Part shown: positions 36,072 to 47,343 of the stretch, one piece after another
How the letters are laid out: each line of letters starts with the position of its first letter
How positions within the stretch are numbered: position 1 is the first letter of the stretch
Origin: Saccharopolyspora spinosa NRRL 18395
GTDB taxonomy: Bacteria; Actinomycetota; Actinomycetes; Mycobacteriales; Pseudonocardiaceae
Direction: 5' to 3'
Assembly (NCBI RefSeq): GCF_000194155.1
Contig: NZ_GL877878.1
Span: 3,689,557-3,753,556 of the forward strand
Length of the DNA stretch: 64,000 nt
Notes under the pieces: model-generated
Told to the model about the DNA's origin: nothing
What the model saw: only the letters and a program-made list of their open reading frames with translations
The model's database searches: none
Translations under genes and position numbers: made by a program

Positions 36072-36320
36072 TCAGCCCGGCAGGGCCGAAGCGCGCCAGG
36101 AGTGCGGGCCGGGGCGCAGCGGGCGGGGGACCGCCGGGTGCCGCAGCGCAGCGGCCGGGTCGCCCCACAGCGACATCGGCCGCTGCTTCGGCTGCGCCAC
36201 GGACTTCGCGGCGGCTAGGCCGGTCAGCGCCGCGGTCAGCGCGGCGATCTCGGCGTCGTCGGGATTGCCGCGCACGATGCGCAGCACCGGTCGCTGGTCC
36301 GGCGTCACGTCGTGGCTCAT
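36072..36320 (-). CDS. accE: acyl-CoA carboxylase epsilon subunit
   Basis: An 82-residue protein. PVLRIVRGNPDDAEIAALTA near the N-terminus and the tail SLWGDPAAALRHP..PGPHSWRASALPG are the hallmarks of actinobacterial acyl-CoA carboxylase epsilon chains. These bind the beta subunit and raise activity of the complex. AGGAGGT precedes ATG 36318-36320 by 5 nt. It begins 28 bp after the end of pccB and precedes accA, so all three are probably translated from one message. Confidence 0.9.
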   Translation of the reverse strand: MSHDVTPDQRPVLRIVRGNPDDAEIAALTAALTGLAAAKSVAQPKQRPMSLWGDPAAALRHPAVPRPLRPGPHSWRASALPG

Positions 36321-36348
36321 CGGGCACCTCCTCGCGGGTGGGACGACG

Positions 36349-37995
36349 TCACAGCGGGATGTTGCCGTGCTTCTTCGCGGGCAGGCTGGCGCGCTTGTCG
36401 CGGAGCATCCGCAGCGACCGCGCCACGTACCCGCGGGTGTAGGACGGTGGGATCACCGAGTCGACGTAGCCGCGTTCGGCGGCCACGTACGGGTTGCAGA
36501 GGGTGTCCTCGTACTCCTGCTGCAACTGCGCGCGCACGGCCTCGACGTCCTCGCCGTTGTCCGCCGCCTCCGCCAGCTGCCGCCGGTGCAGGATGTTCAC
36601 CGCGCCCTGCGCCCCCATCACCGCGATCTGCGCGGTCGGCCACGCCAGGTTGACGTCGGCCCCCAGGTGCTTCGAGCCCATCACGTCGTAGGCGCCGCCG
36701 TAGGCCTTGCGGGTGATCACGGTGACCAGCGGGACGGTCGCCTCGGCGTAGGCGTACAGCAGCTTCGCGCCGCGCCGGATGATGCCGTTCCACTCCTGGT
36801 CGGTGCCCGGCAGGAAGCCCGGTACGTCCACGAAGGTCAGCACCGGGATGTTGAAGGCGTCGCAGGTGCGCACGAACCGCGCGGCCTTCTCGCTGGCGTC
36901 GATGTCCAGGGTGCCGGCGAACTGGGTGGGCTGGTTGGCCACCACACCCACCGGGTGGCCCTCGATGCGCCCGTAGCCGGTGATGATGTTCGGTGCGAAC
37001 AGCGCCCCGACCTCCAGGAACTCCTCGTCGTCCGCGACGCGGGAGATGACCTCGTGCATGTCGTAGGGCTGGTTCGGCGAGTCCGGGATCAGCGCGTCCA
37101 GCTCGCGGTCGGCGTCTGTGATCGACTCGGCGACCGAGCCGGTGCCCGCGTCGGTGTCGGTGCCCTCGAACACCGGCGCCTCGGCCAGGTTGTTGCTGGG
37201 CAGGAACGACAGCAGCTCCTTGACGTAGGCGATGGCGTCCGCCTCGTCGGTGGCCAGGTAGTGCGCGTTGCCGGAGCGCGAGTTGTGGGTGCGCGCGCCG
37301 CCGAGCTCCTCGAAGGTCACGTCCTCGCCGGTGACCGTCTTGATCACGTCCGGGCCGGTGATGAACATGTGCGAGGTCTGGTCGACCATCACGGTGAAGT
37401 CGGTGATCGCCGGGGAGTACACCGCGCCGCCCGCGCACGGGCCCATGATCAGCGAGATCTGCGGGATGACGCCGGAGGCGTGGGTGTTGCGCTTGAAGAT
37501 CTCGGCGTACAGGCCGAGCGCGGCGACGCCCTCCTGGATGCGCGCGCCGCCGGAATCGTTGATGCCGATCAGCGGGCAGCCGGTCTTCAGCGCCAGGTCC
37601 ATGACCTTGACGATCTTCTCGCCGAACACCTCGCCCAACGACCCGCCGAAGACGGTGAAGTCCTGGGAGAACACGCACACCTTGCGGCCGTCGACGGTGC
37701 CGTAGCCGGTCACCACGCCGTCGCCGTAGGGGCGGTTCGCGTCCATGCCGAAGTTCGTGGAGCGGTGCCGCGCGTGCTCGTCGAGCTCCACGAACGAACC
37801 CGGGTCCAGCAGCATGTCGATGCGTTCGCGGGCGGTGTTCTTGCCCTTCGCGTGCTGCTTGGCAACCGCGCGCGCCGAGCCGGCGTGCACCGCCTCATCA
37901 TTCCGCCGGTACAGATCCGCCAGCTTGCCGGCGGTCGTGTGGATGTCCGGCACGTCAACCGGCGGCTGACCGACCGGCTCCGTCGCGCTGCTCAT
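36349..37995 (-). CDS. pccB: propionyl-CoA carboxylase beta chain
   Basis: A 548-residue carboxyltransferase that moves CO2 from biotin to propionyl-CoA (and often acetyl-CoA), giving methylmalonyl-CoA, a polyketide extender and route into the TCA cycle. The first oxyanion hole lies in [19 protein letters not shown] and [19 protein letters not shown]. The second lies in [20 protein letters not shown]. The aspartate in GGAYDVM corresponds to the residue reported to favour propionyl-CoA in Streptomyces PccB. It is first in the operon. ATG 37993-37995 has GAGGACGGG upstream. Confidence 0.93.
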   Translation of the reverse strand: MSSATEPVGQPPVDVPDIHTTAGKLADLYRRNDEAVHAGSARAVAKQHAKGKNTARERIDMLLDPGSFVELDEHARHRSTNFGMDANRPYGDGVVTGYGTVDGRKVCVFSQDFTVFGGSLGEVFGEKIVKVMDLALKTGCPLIGINDSGGARIQEGVAALGLYAEIFKRNTHASGVIPQISLIMGPCAGGAVYSPAITDFTVMVDQTSHMFITGPDVIKTVTGEDVTFEELGGARTHNSRSGNAHYLATDEADAIAYVKELLSFLPSNNLAEAPVFEGTDTDAGTGSVAESITDADRELDALIPDSPNQPYDMHEVISRVADDEEFLEVGALFAPNIITGYGRIEGHPVGVVANQPTQFAGTLDIDASEKAARFVRTCDAFNIPVLTFVDVPGFLPGTDQEWNGIIRRGAKLLYAYAEATVPLVTVITRKAYGGAYDVMGSKHLGADVNLAWPTAQIAVMGAQGAVNILHRRQLAEAADNGEDVEAVRAQLQQEYEDTLCNPYVAAERGYVDSVIPPSYTRGYVARSLRMLRDKRASLPAKKHGNIPL

Positions 37996-38286
37996 GCAAC
38001 CAACCCGTCCTCGTTACCTGCTCAGCTCCAGTGTCGGCCGCCCACCCGCGGCGTTCCAGGCTCGGACGCGGTCATCACGCGGCGCACGAGGCCAACTGGT
38101 CATTCTAGCGCTGGGTGCGCACGCGGGAGCAGACCAACTCTTCGCGGAGCGTAGTTCGGCCCGCCCTTCGAAGTCAATCTCGAAGTGAGCAACCCCTAGC
38201 CCATCCCCGATCCACACAAACCTGCCTGCTGCAGAGATTGAGGCTTAAGTGAATAGCTGGTAGCAGGCTAGGGCAACGGTGGTCGA

Positions 38287-39480
38287 TCACACGGCCGAGG
38301 CCGGGGTGTCCAGCATCAGCGCCGACCCGATCCGCGACAGCGCATCGACGTCGCGCACCGAGCCGGTGCGAGCCATGTCGTTGGCCGCCGTCAAAGCCGC
38401 CTGCACCAGGATCCGGGAACGCACCGGGTCGAGCTCCGGCCGCGCCTCGCACAGCAGCCCGACCCACTCGGCGACGTAGGCGTGCTGGGTCTGCCGCGCC
38501 CGGTGCCGCTCCGCGTCCGGCAGGTGGTTGACCTCGCTGACCAGGATGTCGATGAACCGGCCGTGGTCGAAGGCGAACGTGATGTAGGAGCGCAGCAGCT
38601 CGCGCAGCGCGTCGTCGGCGGCCGGGGTGTTGGCCAGGATCCGTTCGAGCTCGACCTCCAGCCACGCGTTGCCGCGGGTGATCACGGTGCCGAGCAGTTC
38701 CTGCTTGCTGGCGAAGTAGTTGTACAGGCTGGGCCCGGCGATGCCGGCCGCCGCGCCGACGTCCTCGGTCGTCACCTCGGTGTAGCCGGCGTCGGAGAAC
38801 AGCCGCATCGCCGCGGACAGCAGCAGCCGACGCCGGGAGGCGCGCCCGGCGAACAGGGCGGACCGCTGGTCGGAGTAGGCCGCGCGGTGGTCGGCGAACC
38901 GCTGTGGCGGCTGCGTCCCGATGACGACCACCGTGGCCCGCAGCAGCTGCTCGAACTCGCGCCGGGGCAGGTCCACCTGGTGGTAGGAAGGGCTGGTCAG
39001 GACGCTGAACATGCACCACGCGCGGAACCGGGCGTCCTCCCCGGTCAGCTCGGGCCGGAAGGCGCGCGCCACCTCGGCTAGCCCGCTGGCGACGCCGCGC
39101 AGCTCTTCACGCAGCACGTCGCGCTGATCCTCCGGCAGGTGCCGGGCTTCGCGCTGCCACAGCACGCCCAGCTGGCGGTGGTCCAGCGCGGCGGCGGCGA
39201 GCTGCGCGACCACCTCGTCGAGGTCCCGGTCGGCCACCTGCGCGGCGATCGAGCTGAACGGGTGGAGCTCGTCGAGCACCACCCGGGTGAGCAACTGCTG
39301 CTTGCCCGCGAAGTGCCGGTACAGCGCCGACGACCCAACCCCGACTGCCTCGGCGATGTCGCTCATCCCGACCCGCGCGTAGCCGAGCCGGTAGAACAGG
39401 TCTGCGGCAGCCGCGGTGATCAGCGCCCGGCGGTTGCGGGGGCGCGTGTTGCGAGCAGGTGGATTGCTCACCTCAGCCAT
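38287..39480 (-). CDS. tandem TetR protein with two DNA-binding domains
   Basis: A 397-residue chain made of two complete TetR units. DBD1 is at about residues 15-65 (ALITAAAADLFYRLGYARVG, ADI-like SDIAEAVGVGSSALYRHFAG). DBD2 is at about 215-265 (LLLSAAMRLFSDAGYTEVTT, EDVGAAAGIAGPSLYNYFAS). Each is followed by a helical ligand domain. Ordinary TetR proteins have about 200 residues and one DBD and act as dimers. ATG 39478-39480 follows GGGGAGG. It lies beyond the start of the pccB operon with about 290 bp between them. Target sites are unknown. A covalent pseudo-dimer could recognise an asymmetric operator. Confidence 0.9.
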   Translation of the reverse strand: MAEVSNPPARNTRPRNRRALITAAAADLFYRLGYARVGMSDIAEAVGVGSSALYRHFAGKQQLLTRVVLDELHPFSSIAAQVADRDLDEVVAQLAAAALDHRQLGVLWQREARHLPEDQRDVLREELRGVASGLAEVARAFRPELTGEDARFRAWCMFSVLTSPSYHQVDLPRREFEQLLRATVVVIGTQPPQRFADHRAAYSDQRSALFAGRASRRRLLLSAAMRLFSDAGYTEVTTEDVGAAAGIAGPSLYNYFASKQELLGTVITRGNAWLEVELERILANTPAADDALRELLRSYITFAFDHGRFIDILVSEVNHLPDAERHRARQTQHAYVAEWVGLLCEARPELDPVRSRILVQAALTAANDMARTGSVRDVDALSRIGSALMLDTPASAV

Positions 39481-39631
39481 CGCCGCCTCCCCTGTTCGCC
39501 CAGCACAGCGAGCATACTTGCGCACCGCGTTCGGCCGACGTGAGCGCCGCATGGCGGACAGCACTCCACCGGAGATCATCGGCGAAACCACCTTCCGGCA
39601 ACGGTTTTCCACCGCAAGCTCAACCACGAAA

Positions 39632-39768
39632 CTCCGCACCCATGAACTGGGCTCGCTCGCCGACGTCAAAACTGGCGCATCCTCACCCGCCTACGCATGC
39701 ACACCCACAACGCCACCCGCCTACTACGAGCCCTGCTCGTGCTGACCAACCTCGAAATCACCCGCTGA
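39632..39768 (+). pseudogene. transposase C-terminal fragment
   Basis: From about 39672 the frame reads NWRILTRLRMHTHNATRLLR, then ALLVLTNLEITR and stop TGA 39766-39768. This resembles the end of IS5-like DDE transposases (a K-N/T-W-R-x-L motif carrying the last helix). A one-base change separates it from the preceding ADVK. Only the extreme C-terminus is present, so it is an insertion scar between the TetR gene and glutamine synthetase. Confidence 0.45.
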
Positions 39769-39819
39769 CAACGATCAAGAAAAATGATCATGCCCCCGAC
39801 CCGGCCCACACACCACCGA

Positions 39820-41196
39820 TCACCAACGCCAGCGGGTCAGCGCGGCGAGCTCCGCAGGCGAGGTGTCGGCGAATCGCTCCGCCTCGGCTCGGCGAACCGT
39901 GAGCATCGCGTCGTGCAGTTCCTTGCCCAGAGCGTCCGCCAGCACCGCAGACTCCTCCAGCGCATCGGCCGCTTCCGCCGCGTTCGTGGGCAGCCGGTTG
40001 ATTGCCGCCGCAGCGCGTTCGTCGTCGGACAGGGCCGCCGGGTCGCCGGTGATCTCCGCGGGCAGCCGCAGTTCCTCGCGCACGCCCGCGAGCCCCGCCG
40101 CCAGCACCGCGCCGACGACCAGGTACGGATTCGCGGTGGCGTCGAAGCACTTCACCTCGGCGTTCGCGGCCCACTGCTCGGTGCCGGTCGTGCCGGTGAT
40201 CAGCCGCAGCGCCGCCTCCCGCGTCTCCCTGCCCCACACCTGCCACACCCCGGCCCAGCGGGACGGCTCCAGCCGCAGGAAGCTCGCCGGGTTGCCGCCG
40301 CCGATCGCCTGTAGCGCGGGGAGTTCCCGCAGCACACCGGCCAGGAACGCCTCCCCGGGAGGCCGCAGGCCGTAGCGCCCCGGGCCGTCCGCGAGCAGGT
40401 TGCCGTCCGCACCGTGCACGGACAGGTGCAGATGTGCGCCGGAGCCCGCCCCGCCGGGCACCAGGCAGGGCGCGAAACTCGCGCGCCAGCCGTGGCGGCG
40501 CGAGACCGCGCGCACGGTGTGCCGCACAAGCAGGGCGTCGTCGGCGGCACCGAGCGGATCCTTGGCTGCCACGGACAATTCGAGCTGGCCGAGCGCGTAT
40601 TCGGGGTGGAATTGCTGCACGTCAAGCCCCTGCTCGCGCAGCGCGGCGACCAGTTCGAGCGCGTAGTCGGCCGTCGCCTCCAGGCGCACCTGGCCGTAGC
40701 CGGGCCCGGTGAAGGCCGGGACGAACTCCTCCGCGTCGGGTGCGCCCAGCGCCCATTCGTGCTCGAAGGCGGCGAGGGCGGTCAGTCCGGCATCCGCGGC
40801 GGCCCGCACCTGGCGAGCCGCGAACGCCCGCTGGCAGGCGACGAACGGCTGCCCGTCCTGACCGAACTTGTCGGCAGGTGCCCATGCCCAGCCCGGTAGC
40901 GCCGCCAACCGCACCAGCCGGTCGAGGTCGGGCATCAGCCGCAGGTCGCCGTCCGGTCCGCCGAGGTAGCGGCCCCGCACCATCGCGTCGTCGAAGGTGA
41001 AAGTCTCGAAGCACGGCGAGGCCCCGACGCCGTACCGCGCCGCGGCGACCAACCGGTCCAGCGGAACCGCCTTGACCCGGACGTTCCCGGCGTTGTCCAC
41101 AAAGGACATCTCGACCATCTCGACGCCCTCGCCGCGCAACCTCGCGACATCGCCGGCCAACCCCGCCCGCTCGGCCCCCGGAATCCGCTCACTCAT
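39820..41196 (-). CDS. glutamine synthetase family (gamma-glutamyl-amine ligase type)
   Basis: A 458-residue GS-I-fold enzyme. The N-terminal beta-grasp part ends in VEMVEMSFVDNAGNVRVKAV; the catalytic part has FEHEWALG, FHPEYALGQLELSVAAKDPL, then PGGAGSGAHLHLSVHGADGN (the ATP and glutamate site) and PASFLRLEPSRWAG. The C-terminus lacks the adenylylation tyrosine segment of GlnA. The divergence from GlnA suggests a role in polyamine or amine gamma-glutamylation (GlnA3/GlnA4-like), inferred. ATG 41194-41196 has a weak ribosome site. A broken paralog lies at 21727. Confidence 0.88.
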   Translation of the reverse strand: MSERIPGAERAGLAGDVARLRGEGVEMVEMSFVDNAGNVRVKAVPLDRLVAAARYGVGASPCFETFTFDDAMVRGRYLGGPDGDLRLMPDLDRLVRLAALPGWAWAPADKFGQDGQPFVACQRAFAARQVRAAADAGLTALAAFEHEWALGAPDAEEFVPAFTGPGYGQVRLEATADYALELVAALREQGLDVQQFHPEYALGQLELSVAAKDPLGAADDALLVRHTVRAVSRRHGWRASFAPCLVPGGAGSGAHLHLSVHGADGNLLADGPGRYGLRPPGEAFLAGVLRELPALQAIGGGNPASFLRLEPSRWAGVWQVWGRETREAALRLITGTTGTEQWAANAEVKCFDATANPYLVVGAVLAAGLAGVREELRLPAEITGDPAALSDDERAAAAINRLPTNAAEAADALEESAVLADALGKELHDAMLTVRRAEAERFADTSPAELAALTRWRW

Positions 41197-41366
41197 GCTC
41201 GCCACGTTATCCGGCGGCGCACGCAAAAAGGGCACCACAGACGAGCATTCCGCCCGCACCCCACGTTCGGGTGAAGTGTGAAGGGAGATCAGTTCTGGTT
41301 TCGGGAAACCGAGCAGCCGAGGCGGCGGGATGGGCGAGCGCGCCGCTACGCGGGCTGCGTGCGGAT

Positions 41367-41978
41367 TCAGTTCTGGGTCTGGGACAGGAGTTGCTCGAAG
41401 GGGATCGGTTCGTCGAAGGCATCGGGCCGGGGCGGGGCCGGGCGGCGGTCGACGAGGGCCGCGAACTCACTCGCCGCCCGGTCGATCCGGTCGGCCAGGG
41501 CCGCGCCGTCGCCCGATGAACCCCAGTCCTCCGACGCCGCGTACACGGCCGTCGGCACGACCACCGCCCGCAGGTAGCTGAACATCGGGCGCATCGCGTG
41601 CTCCAGCGCCAGCGAGTGGCGCGACGACCCGCCGGTGGCGCCGATCAGCACCGGCTTGCCGACCAGCGATTCGTTGTCCACCACGTCGAAGAACGACTTG
41701 AACAGCCCGCTGTAGGACGCCTGGAAGATCGGCGTCACCGCGATCAGCCCGTCGGCCGCGGCCACCTGGTCGAGCACCTTCCGCAGCTCACCGCCGGGGA
41801 AGCCGGTGACCAGGTTGTTCGCCACGTCCTTGGCGTGGTCGCGCAACTCCACGACCTCGATCTGCGGCGGGCCGGCCAGCGCACGGCCGGTCGCCGCGGC
41901 CAGCCGGTCGGCCAGCAGCCGCGTCGACGACGGCTGGCTCAGGCCCGCCGAGAGCACGACCAGGTTCCGTTCGCTCAT
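41367..41978 (-). CDS. FMN reductase (CE1759-like) of a two-component monooxygenase
   Basis: A 203-residue flavodoxin-fold NAD(P)H:FMN reductase. LVVLSAGLSQPSSTRLLADR is the phosphate-binding start; DGLIAVTPIFQASYSGLFKS and LIGATGGSSRHSLALEHAMR are typical of the CE1759 branch. The start codon overlaps the stop of the monooxygenase gene (ATGA at 41975-41978), so the pair is translationally coupled. It feeds reduced FMN to that monooxygenase. Confidence 0.9.
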   Translation of the reverse strand: MSERNLVVLSAGLSQPSSTRLLADRLAAATGRALAGPPQIEVVELRDHAKDVANNLVTGFPGGELRKVLDQVAAADGLIAVTPIFQASYSGLFKSFFDVVDNESLVGKPVLIGATGGSSRHSLALEHAMRPMFSYLRAVVVPTAVYAASEDWGSSGDGAALADRIDRAASEFAALVDRRPAPPRPDAFDEPIPFEQLLSQTQN

Positions 41979-43072
41979 TTCGCTGCCTTCGCCTTCTTCG
42001 CTTCCTTCGCGGCCAGCAGCGACGCGTGCGTCGGGGCGTCCGGCACGTGCGCGGGCCGCATCGACTCGAATTCCTTGCGCAGCACCGGAACGACCTCGTC
42101 ACCAAGCAGGTCGAGCTGTTCCAGGACGGTCTTCAGCGGCAGCCCCGCATGATCCATCAGGAACAGCTGGCGCTGGTAGTCGCCGACGTACTCGCGGAAG
42201 CCCAGCGTCCGGTCGATGACCTCCTGCGGGCTGCCCACCGTCAGCGGCGTCTGCTCGGTGAACTCCTCCAGCGACGGCCCGCCGCCGTACACCGGCGCGT
42301 GGTCGAAGTACGGCCGGAACTCGCGGACCGCGTCCTGGGAGTTCTTGCGCATGAACACCTGGCCGCCGAGGCCGACGATCGCCTGGTCCGCCGAGCCATG
42401 CCCGTAGTGCTCGAACCGCCGCCGGTACAGCTCGACCATCCGCTGGGTGTGCTCCTGGGGCCAGAAGATGTTGTTGTGGAAGAAGCCGTCGCCGTAGTAG
42501 GCGGCCTGCTCGGCGATCTCCGGGCTGCGGATCGAGCCGTGCCAGACGAACGGCGGCACGCCGTCCAGCGGCCGCGGGGTCGAGGTGAACGACTGCAGCG
42601 GGGTGCGGAACTTGCCCTCCCAGTCGACCACGTCTTCCCGCCACAACCGGTGCAGCAGGTGGTAGTTCTCGATGGCCAGCGGGATGCCCTGGCGGATGTC
42701 CTGGCCGAACCACGGGTACACCGGCCCGATGTTGCCGCGGCCCATCATCAGGTCGACCCGGCCGTCGGCCAGGTGCTGCAGCATCGCGAAGTCCTCGGCG
42801 ATCTTGACCGGGTCGTTCGTGGTGATCAGCGTGGTCGAGGTGGACAGGATCAGCCGCTCGGTGCGGGCCGCGACGTAGCCGAGCATGGTCGTCGGCGAGG
42901 ACGGCACGAAGGGCGGGTTGTGGTGTTCGCCGGTGGCGAAGACATCGAGCCCGATCTCCTCCGCCTTGAGCGCGATCCGCACCAGGGCCTTGATTCGCTC
43001 GGCCTCGGAGGGCGTGCGGCCGTTGGTCGGGTCGATTGTGACGTCACCGACCGTGAAGATCCCGAACTGCAT
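41975..43072 (-). CDS. LLM-class monooxygenase (CE1758-like), paired with FMN reductase
   Basis: A 365-residue luciferase-like protein: MQFGIFTVGDVTIDPTNGRT at the N-terminus, LDVFATGEHHNPPFVPSSPT, RVDLMMGRGNIGPVYPWFGQ, and a lysine-rich C-terminal tail (AAKEAKKAKAAK). It uses FMNH2 from the coupled reductase to oxygenate an unknown substrate. ATG 43070-43072 follows GAGGGAG; the longer frame to 43120 lacks a ribosome site. A dyad TAGT-N10-ACTA at 43106-43123 upstream could be a MarR-type operator. Confidence 0.9.
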   Translation of the reverse strand: MQFGIFTVGDVTIDPTNGRTPSEAERIKALVRIALKAEEIGLDVFATGEHHNPPFVPSSPTTMLGYVAARTERLILSTSTTLITTNDPVKIAEDFAMLQHLADGRVDLMMGRGNIGPVYPWFGQDIRQGIPLAIENYHLLHRLWREDVVDWEGKFRTPLQSFTSTPRPLDGVPPFVWHGSIRSPEIAEQAAYYGDGFFHNNIFWPQEHTQRMVELYRRRFEHYGHGSADQAIVGLGGQVFMRKNSQDAVREFRPYFDHAPVYGGGPSLEEFTEQTPLTVGSPQEVIDRTLGFREYVGDYQRQLFLMDHAGLPLKTVLEQLDLLGDEVVPVLRKEFESMRPAHVPDAPTHASLLAAKEAKKAKAAK

Positions 43073-43298
43073 GTGAACTCCCTCGCTGGCCAGATCCCGC
43101 CCTTTTAGTACGAAATTCAACTACTTCCACGAACGATTCTGTCCTGCGAGTTATTCCCCGGTGCGTGCCCTACCGCCCCGACGGGACGCACGTCACACCA
43201 AGTCCCATCGCTCGCACCGACACACCGCCGCATGTCGGGTCCACCGGAGCCCCATTCCAGTCCGGGGTGCTGCTACAACCTGCTTGGCTTCGTCTTTG

Positions 43299-43475
43299 AA
43301 GCGGCGCAGCCGCTTAGCCCACCCAGGCAACTCAAACCCGCTGGTTCTCAGACTGTGCCCACTCCGTCGGGGCTCTTGGCGAAGCCAGTCCCCGATGCCG
43401 CGTATTGGACATGCACAAATCGGGGATCCTGGAGACCAGACGGCGTCTGAGGTTCCGCCACGCACCGCCACGCAA
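43299..43475 (-). repeat. MITE-like element, copy 1 (longest)
   Basis: On the minus strand the element runs from TTGCGTGGCGGTGCG (43475 downwards) through GGAACCTCAG and CTGAGAACC to the hairpin AAGCGGC-TGC-GCCGCTT (43315-43299). This copy is about 177 bp and includes a middle part with CCAATACGCGGCATCGGGG, which recurs in copy 2. It lies between the divergent monooxygenase and recQ genes. No coding potential was recognised. Confidence 0.6.
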
Positions 43476-43500
43476 GACGAAGTCGGAGACAGGTTCTAAA

Positions 43501-45351
<1,851 letters not shown>

Positions 45352-45477
45352 TCCGCTACGAGGCGAGGTGTTCGAGGATCAGCACCTGGGCTTCGCCGAC
45401 GACGAAGCCCAGCACGGTGCCGGTGGCGATGAGGTGCCACCGGCGTACAGGGTCGTCGCGCGCCTCCTCACACCCGG

Positions 45478-45935
45478 TCGTCGCTGATCGTTGCTGGAGT
45501 CCGGCCATCTGCTCCCGCTGCAACGGGTAGGACGCGTTTCCTCGGCTGTCCGGTGTTGTGTTCCGGGTTCGACGCCTCGTCGAGCAGGTTCCGGAATTCG
45601 GTGTCCACAATGGCCAGTTTCGCGCCGCTGTGTTCGAGGATGAACCCGATCTCCGGCGCGGCCAAGCGGATGTTCGGCGCGACCGGCACCGCGCCGGCCA
45701 ACGGCACCCCGTAGTGCGCCTCCAGCAGCACGTCCGTGTTGGGCGACAGGAGAGTGAAGGGGTCACCTGGCCGAACTCCTTGCGCGGCAAGCATTCCGGC
45801 GAGCTGCTGGGCGTGACCCCAGAACTCCGCGTAGGTGTAGCGCTGCGCGCCGTCGACCACCGCCGGGCGATCGGCGAACACCGTCCGCCGCGCGCTCCAA
45901 AAAGGACATCGGCGACAGTTACCGAGACGCGATAC
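45478..45935 (-). pseudogene. acyl-CoA synthetase, N-terminal fragment with frameshift
   Basis: Minus strand reads MSFLERAAD, then one base too many, then VFADRPAVVDGAQRYTYAEF, WGHAQQLAGMLAAQGVRPGD, PFTLLSPNTDVLLEAHYGVP and AAPEIGFILEHSGAKLAIVD. This is the beginning of an AMP-forming acyl-CoA ligase, lost after about 125 codons. The adenylation P-loop and everything beyond are absent. A separate open frame continues to 45356 (RRWHLIATGTVLGFVVGEAQ) but its origin is unclear. Confidence 0.75.
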
Positions 45936-46044
45936 CGCTCACCAACGCGCCCTCCCGACCAGTTCCGGAACACTCCGCGCCGGGCCGCGCCCCGGCGGGT
46001 GCCCCCGGAGCATGATCACGTCACCCAGGGAAAGCGAGAGTCGT

Positions 46045-46500
46045 TCAGAAGGCGAAGCCGCCGGGCTTGCCGTTGCGGTCGGCCAGCAGACCCGCGAGGG
46101 TCGCGATGGCGATCTCCGGTGGAGTGCGGGAACCGATGTTCAGGCCGATCGGCCGGCACACCCGCCCGATCTCGGCATCCGGGACGCCGAGCTCCCGGAG
46201 CGCGGCCACGTGCGGGCCGACGTGGCGCGGGTTGCCCATGATGCCCACCCAGCGGACGTCGCGCTTCAACACGTCCCGCAGCACCGGACCAAGTTCCGGG
46301 CGGTGGTGGTCGGTGACCACCACGTCCGCGTCGGCCCCCAGATCCGGCACCGCCGAAACCGCGTCGAGCCCGGCCGCGCGCTCGGCGTCCGGCTCGACCA
46401 GCAACGTCCGGAAGCCGAGGTCCCGGCCGTAGCGCAGCAGGAAAAAACCGCCACCAGCGCGCGGCCACCAGTAGCTGGGTCCGGAACTTCACCGTGCGCC
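46045..46500 (-). pseudogene. XdhC-like protein, C-terminal Rossmann fragment
   Basis: The open frame 46045-46404 gives DADVVVTDHHRPELGPVLRD, VRWVGIMGNPRHVGPHVAAL, and CRPIGLNIGSRTPPEIAIAT. This is the NAD-like Rossmann domain of XdhC/CoxI proteins, which help insert sulfurated molybdenum cofactor into xanthine dehydrogenase-type enzymes. Upstream pieces (RYGRDLGFRT, LLVEPDAERAAGLD) need a frame change, and the N-terminal XdhC domain is missing. A matching dehydrogenase remnant lies at 59961, so the pathway is lost in this window. Confidence 0.65.
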
Positions 46501-46587
46501 ACCGCGCACGCAGAATCCTCGGTCATCCACCCAGTGTGCCAGCCGCGCACGGCCGGGACCACATCCCCAGTTGGTCCGATGTGGACG

Positions 46588-47217
46588 TCAGATGCGGGTG
46601 GCGGTGGCCAGCCAGGCCGGCACGTCGACGTGCGCGCCGTCCTCGGCCTCGAACACCGCTGCCCGCTCACCCCGCGCGACGCCCCGGTAGGTGGTCAGCC
46701 GGATCTCCTCCAGGCGCCACCCCTCACCGGCGAAGGCGTCGCGGAGCACGGCTTCGGGGATGCGCGGCCCGAAACCGGGTTCGACATCGGCCAGCGCCAA
46801 GACGTATACGGTCGCCCCGGGTCGGCACACGCCGTGCAGGCTGCGCACGTACTTCTCGCGATCTTCCGGCCCGAACACGTGGAACAGCGCGCTGTCCACC
46901 ACCGTGTCGTACGGCCCTCCGGTCAGCTGCAGCGCATCAGCGACGTCGAAGCGGGCGTCGACGCGCTGGTCGGCGGCGTTGGCCCGGGCCTTCTCGATCG
47001 CCGGGGCCGAGAAGTCCACCCCCTGCACGTCGTAGCCCAGCTCGGTCAGCAGGATCGTGTGCTCACCGGCACCGCAGCCGGGGTCGAGCACGGCGCCGCT
47101 GATGCCGCCGGCCTTCTCCAGCTCGACGATCGCCGGCTGCGGCTCGCCGATCACCCAAGGAGCGGTGTTCTCCTCGTAGGCGGCGTCGAACACCGAGCGG
47201 TCCACCGAAGTCTGCAT
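46588..47217 (-). CDS. class I SAM-dependent methyltransferase
   Basis: A 209-residue methyltransferase. Motif I is AVLDPGCGAGEHTILL (usual D-x-G-x-G), then GYDVQGVDFSAPAIEKARAN for ribose binding, and YDTVVDSALFHVF as motif IV. The C-terminus extends to a motif GWRLEEIRLTTYRG. The acceptor is unknown. ATG 47215-47217 has a GAAGGGG ribosome site. It is divergent from a broken MarR gene; the dyad at 47315-47343 may control both. Confidence 0.87.
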   Translation of the reverse strand: MQTSVDRSVFDAAYEENTAPWVIGEPQPAIVELEKAGGISGAVLDPGCGAGEHTILLTELGYDVQGVDFSAPAIEKARANAADQRVDARFDVADALQLTGGPYDTVVDSALFHVFGPEDREKYVRSLHGVCRPGATVYVLALADVEPGFGPRIPEAVLRDAFAGEGWRLEEIRLTTYRGVARGERAAVFEAEDGAHVDVPAWLATATRI

Positions 47218-47314
47218 ACCCGTACCCCTTCAAGACTGCCTGAGCTGCCGACGACAGCTTGAAACTTCGACCTAACTGGAAGTCAATCCCCATCGCAGAC
47301 ACCCTCGGCAGACG

Positions 47315-47343
47315 ACAAGTGCGCAGATAATCTGCACGCTTGT
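47315..47343 (+). promoter_or_regulatory. MarR-type dyad over a leaderless promoter
   Basis: An extended inverted repeat, ACAAG (47315-47319) ... GCAGAT-A-ATCTGC (47323-47335) ... CTTGT (47339-47343), covers the -10-like GATAAT (47325-47330). The TTG start codon of the MarR gene is at 47340, about 10 nt after it, so the transcript would begin at or near the start codon. A typical autoregulatory site for the MarR protein. Confidence 0.6.

Noticed and set aside
34239-37995. Long-chain acyl-CoA carboxylase for mycolate synthesis
   Set aside because: The beta chain has an aspartate in the GGAYDVM pocket and the operon lacks other mycolate genes, which fits propionyl-CoA carboxylase better.
43106-43123. 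MarR-type operator TAGT-N10-ACTA before the two-component monooxygenase
   Set aside because: The arms are only four bases each and no regulator gene is adjacent, so it is mentioned with the gene but not listed as a feature.
45356-45480. Possible small membrane protein ending GTVLGFVVGEAQVLILEHLAS
   Set aside because: Protein-like composition but no start codon with a ribosome site and no family match; left as part of the acyl-CoA synthetase debris.
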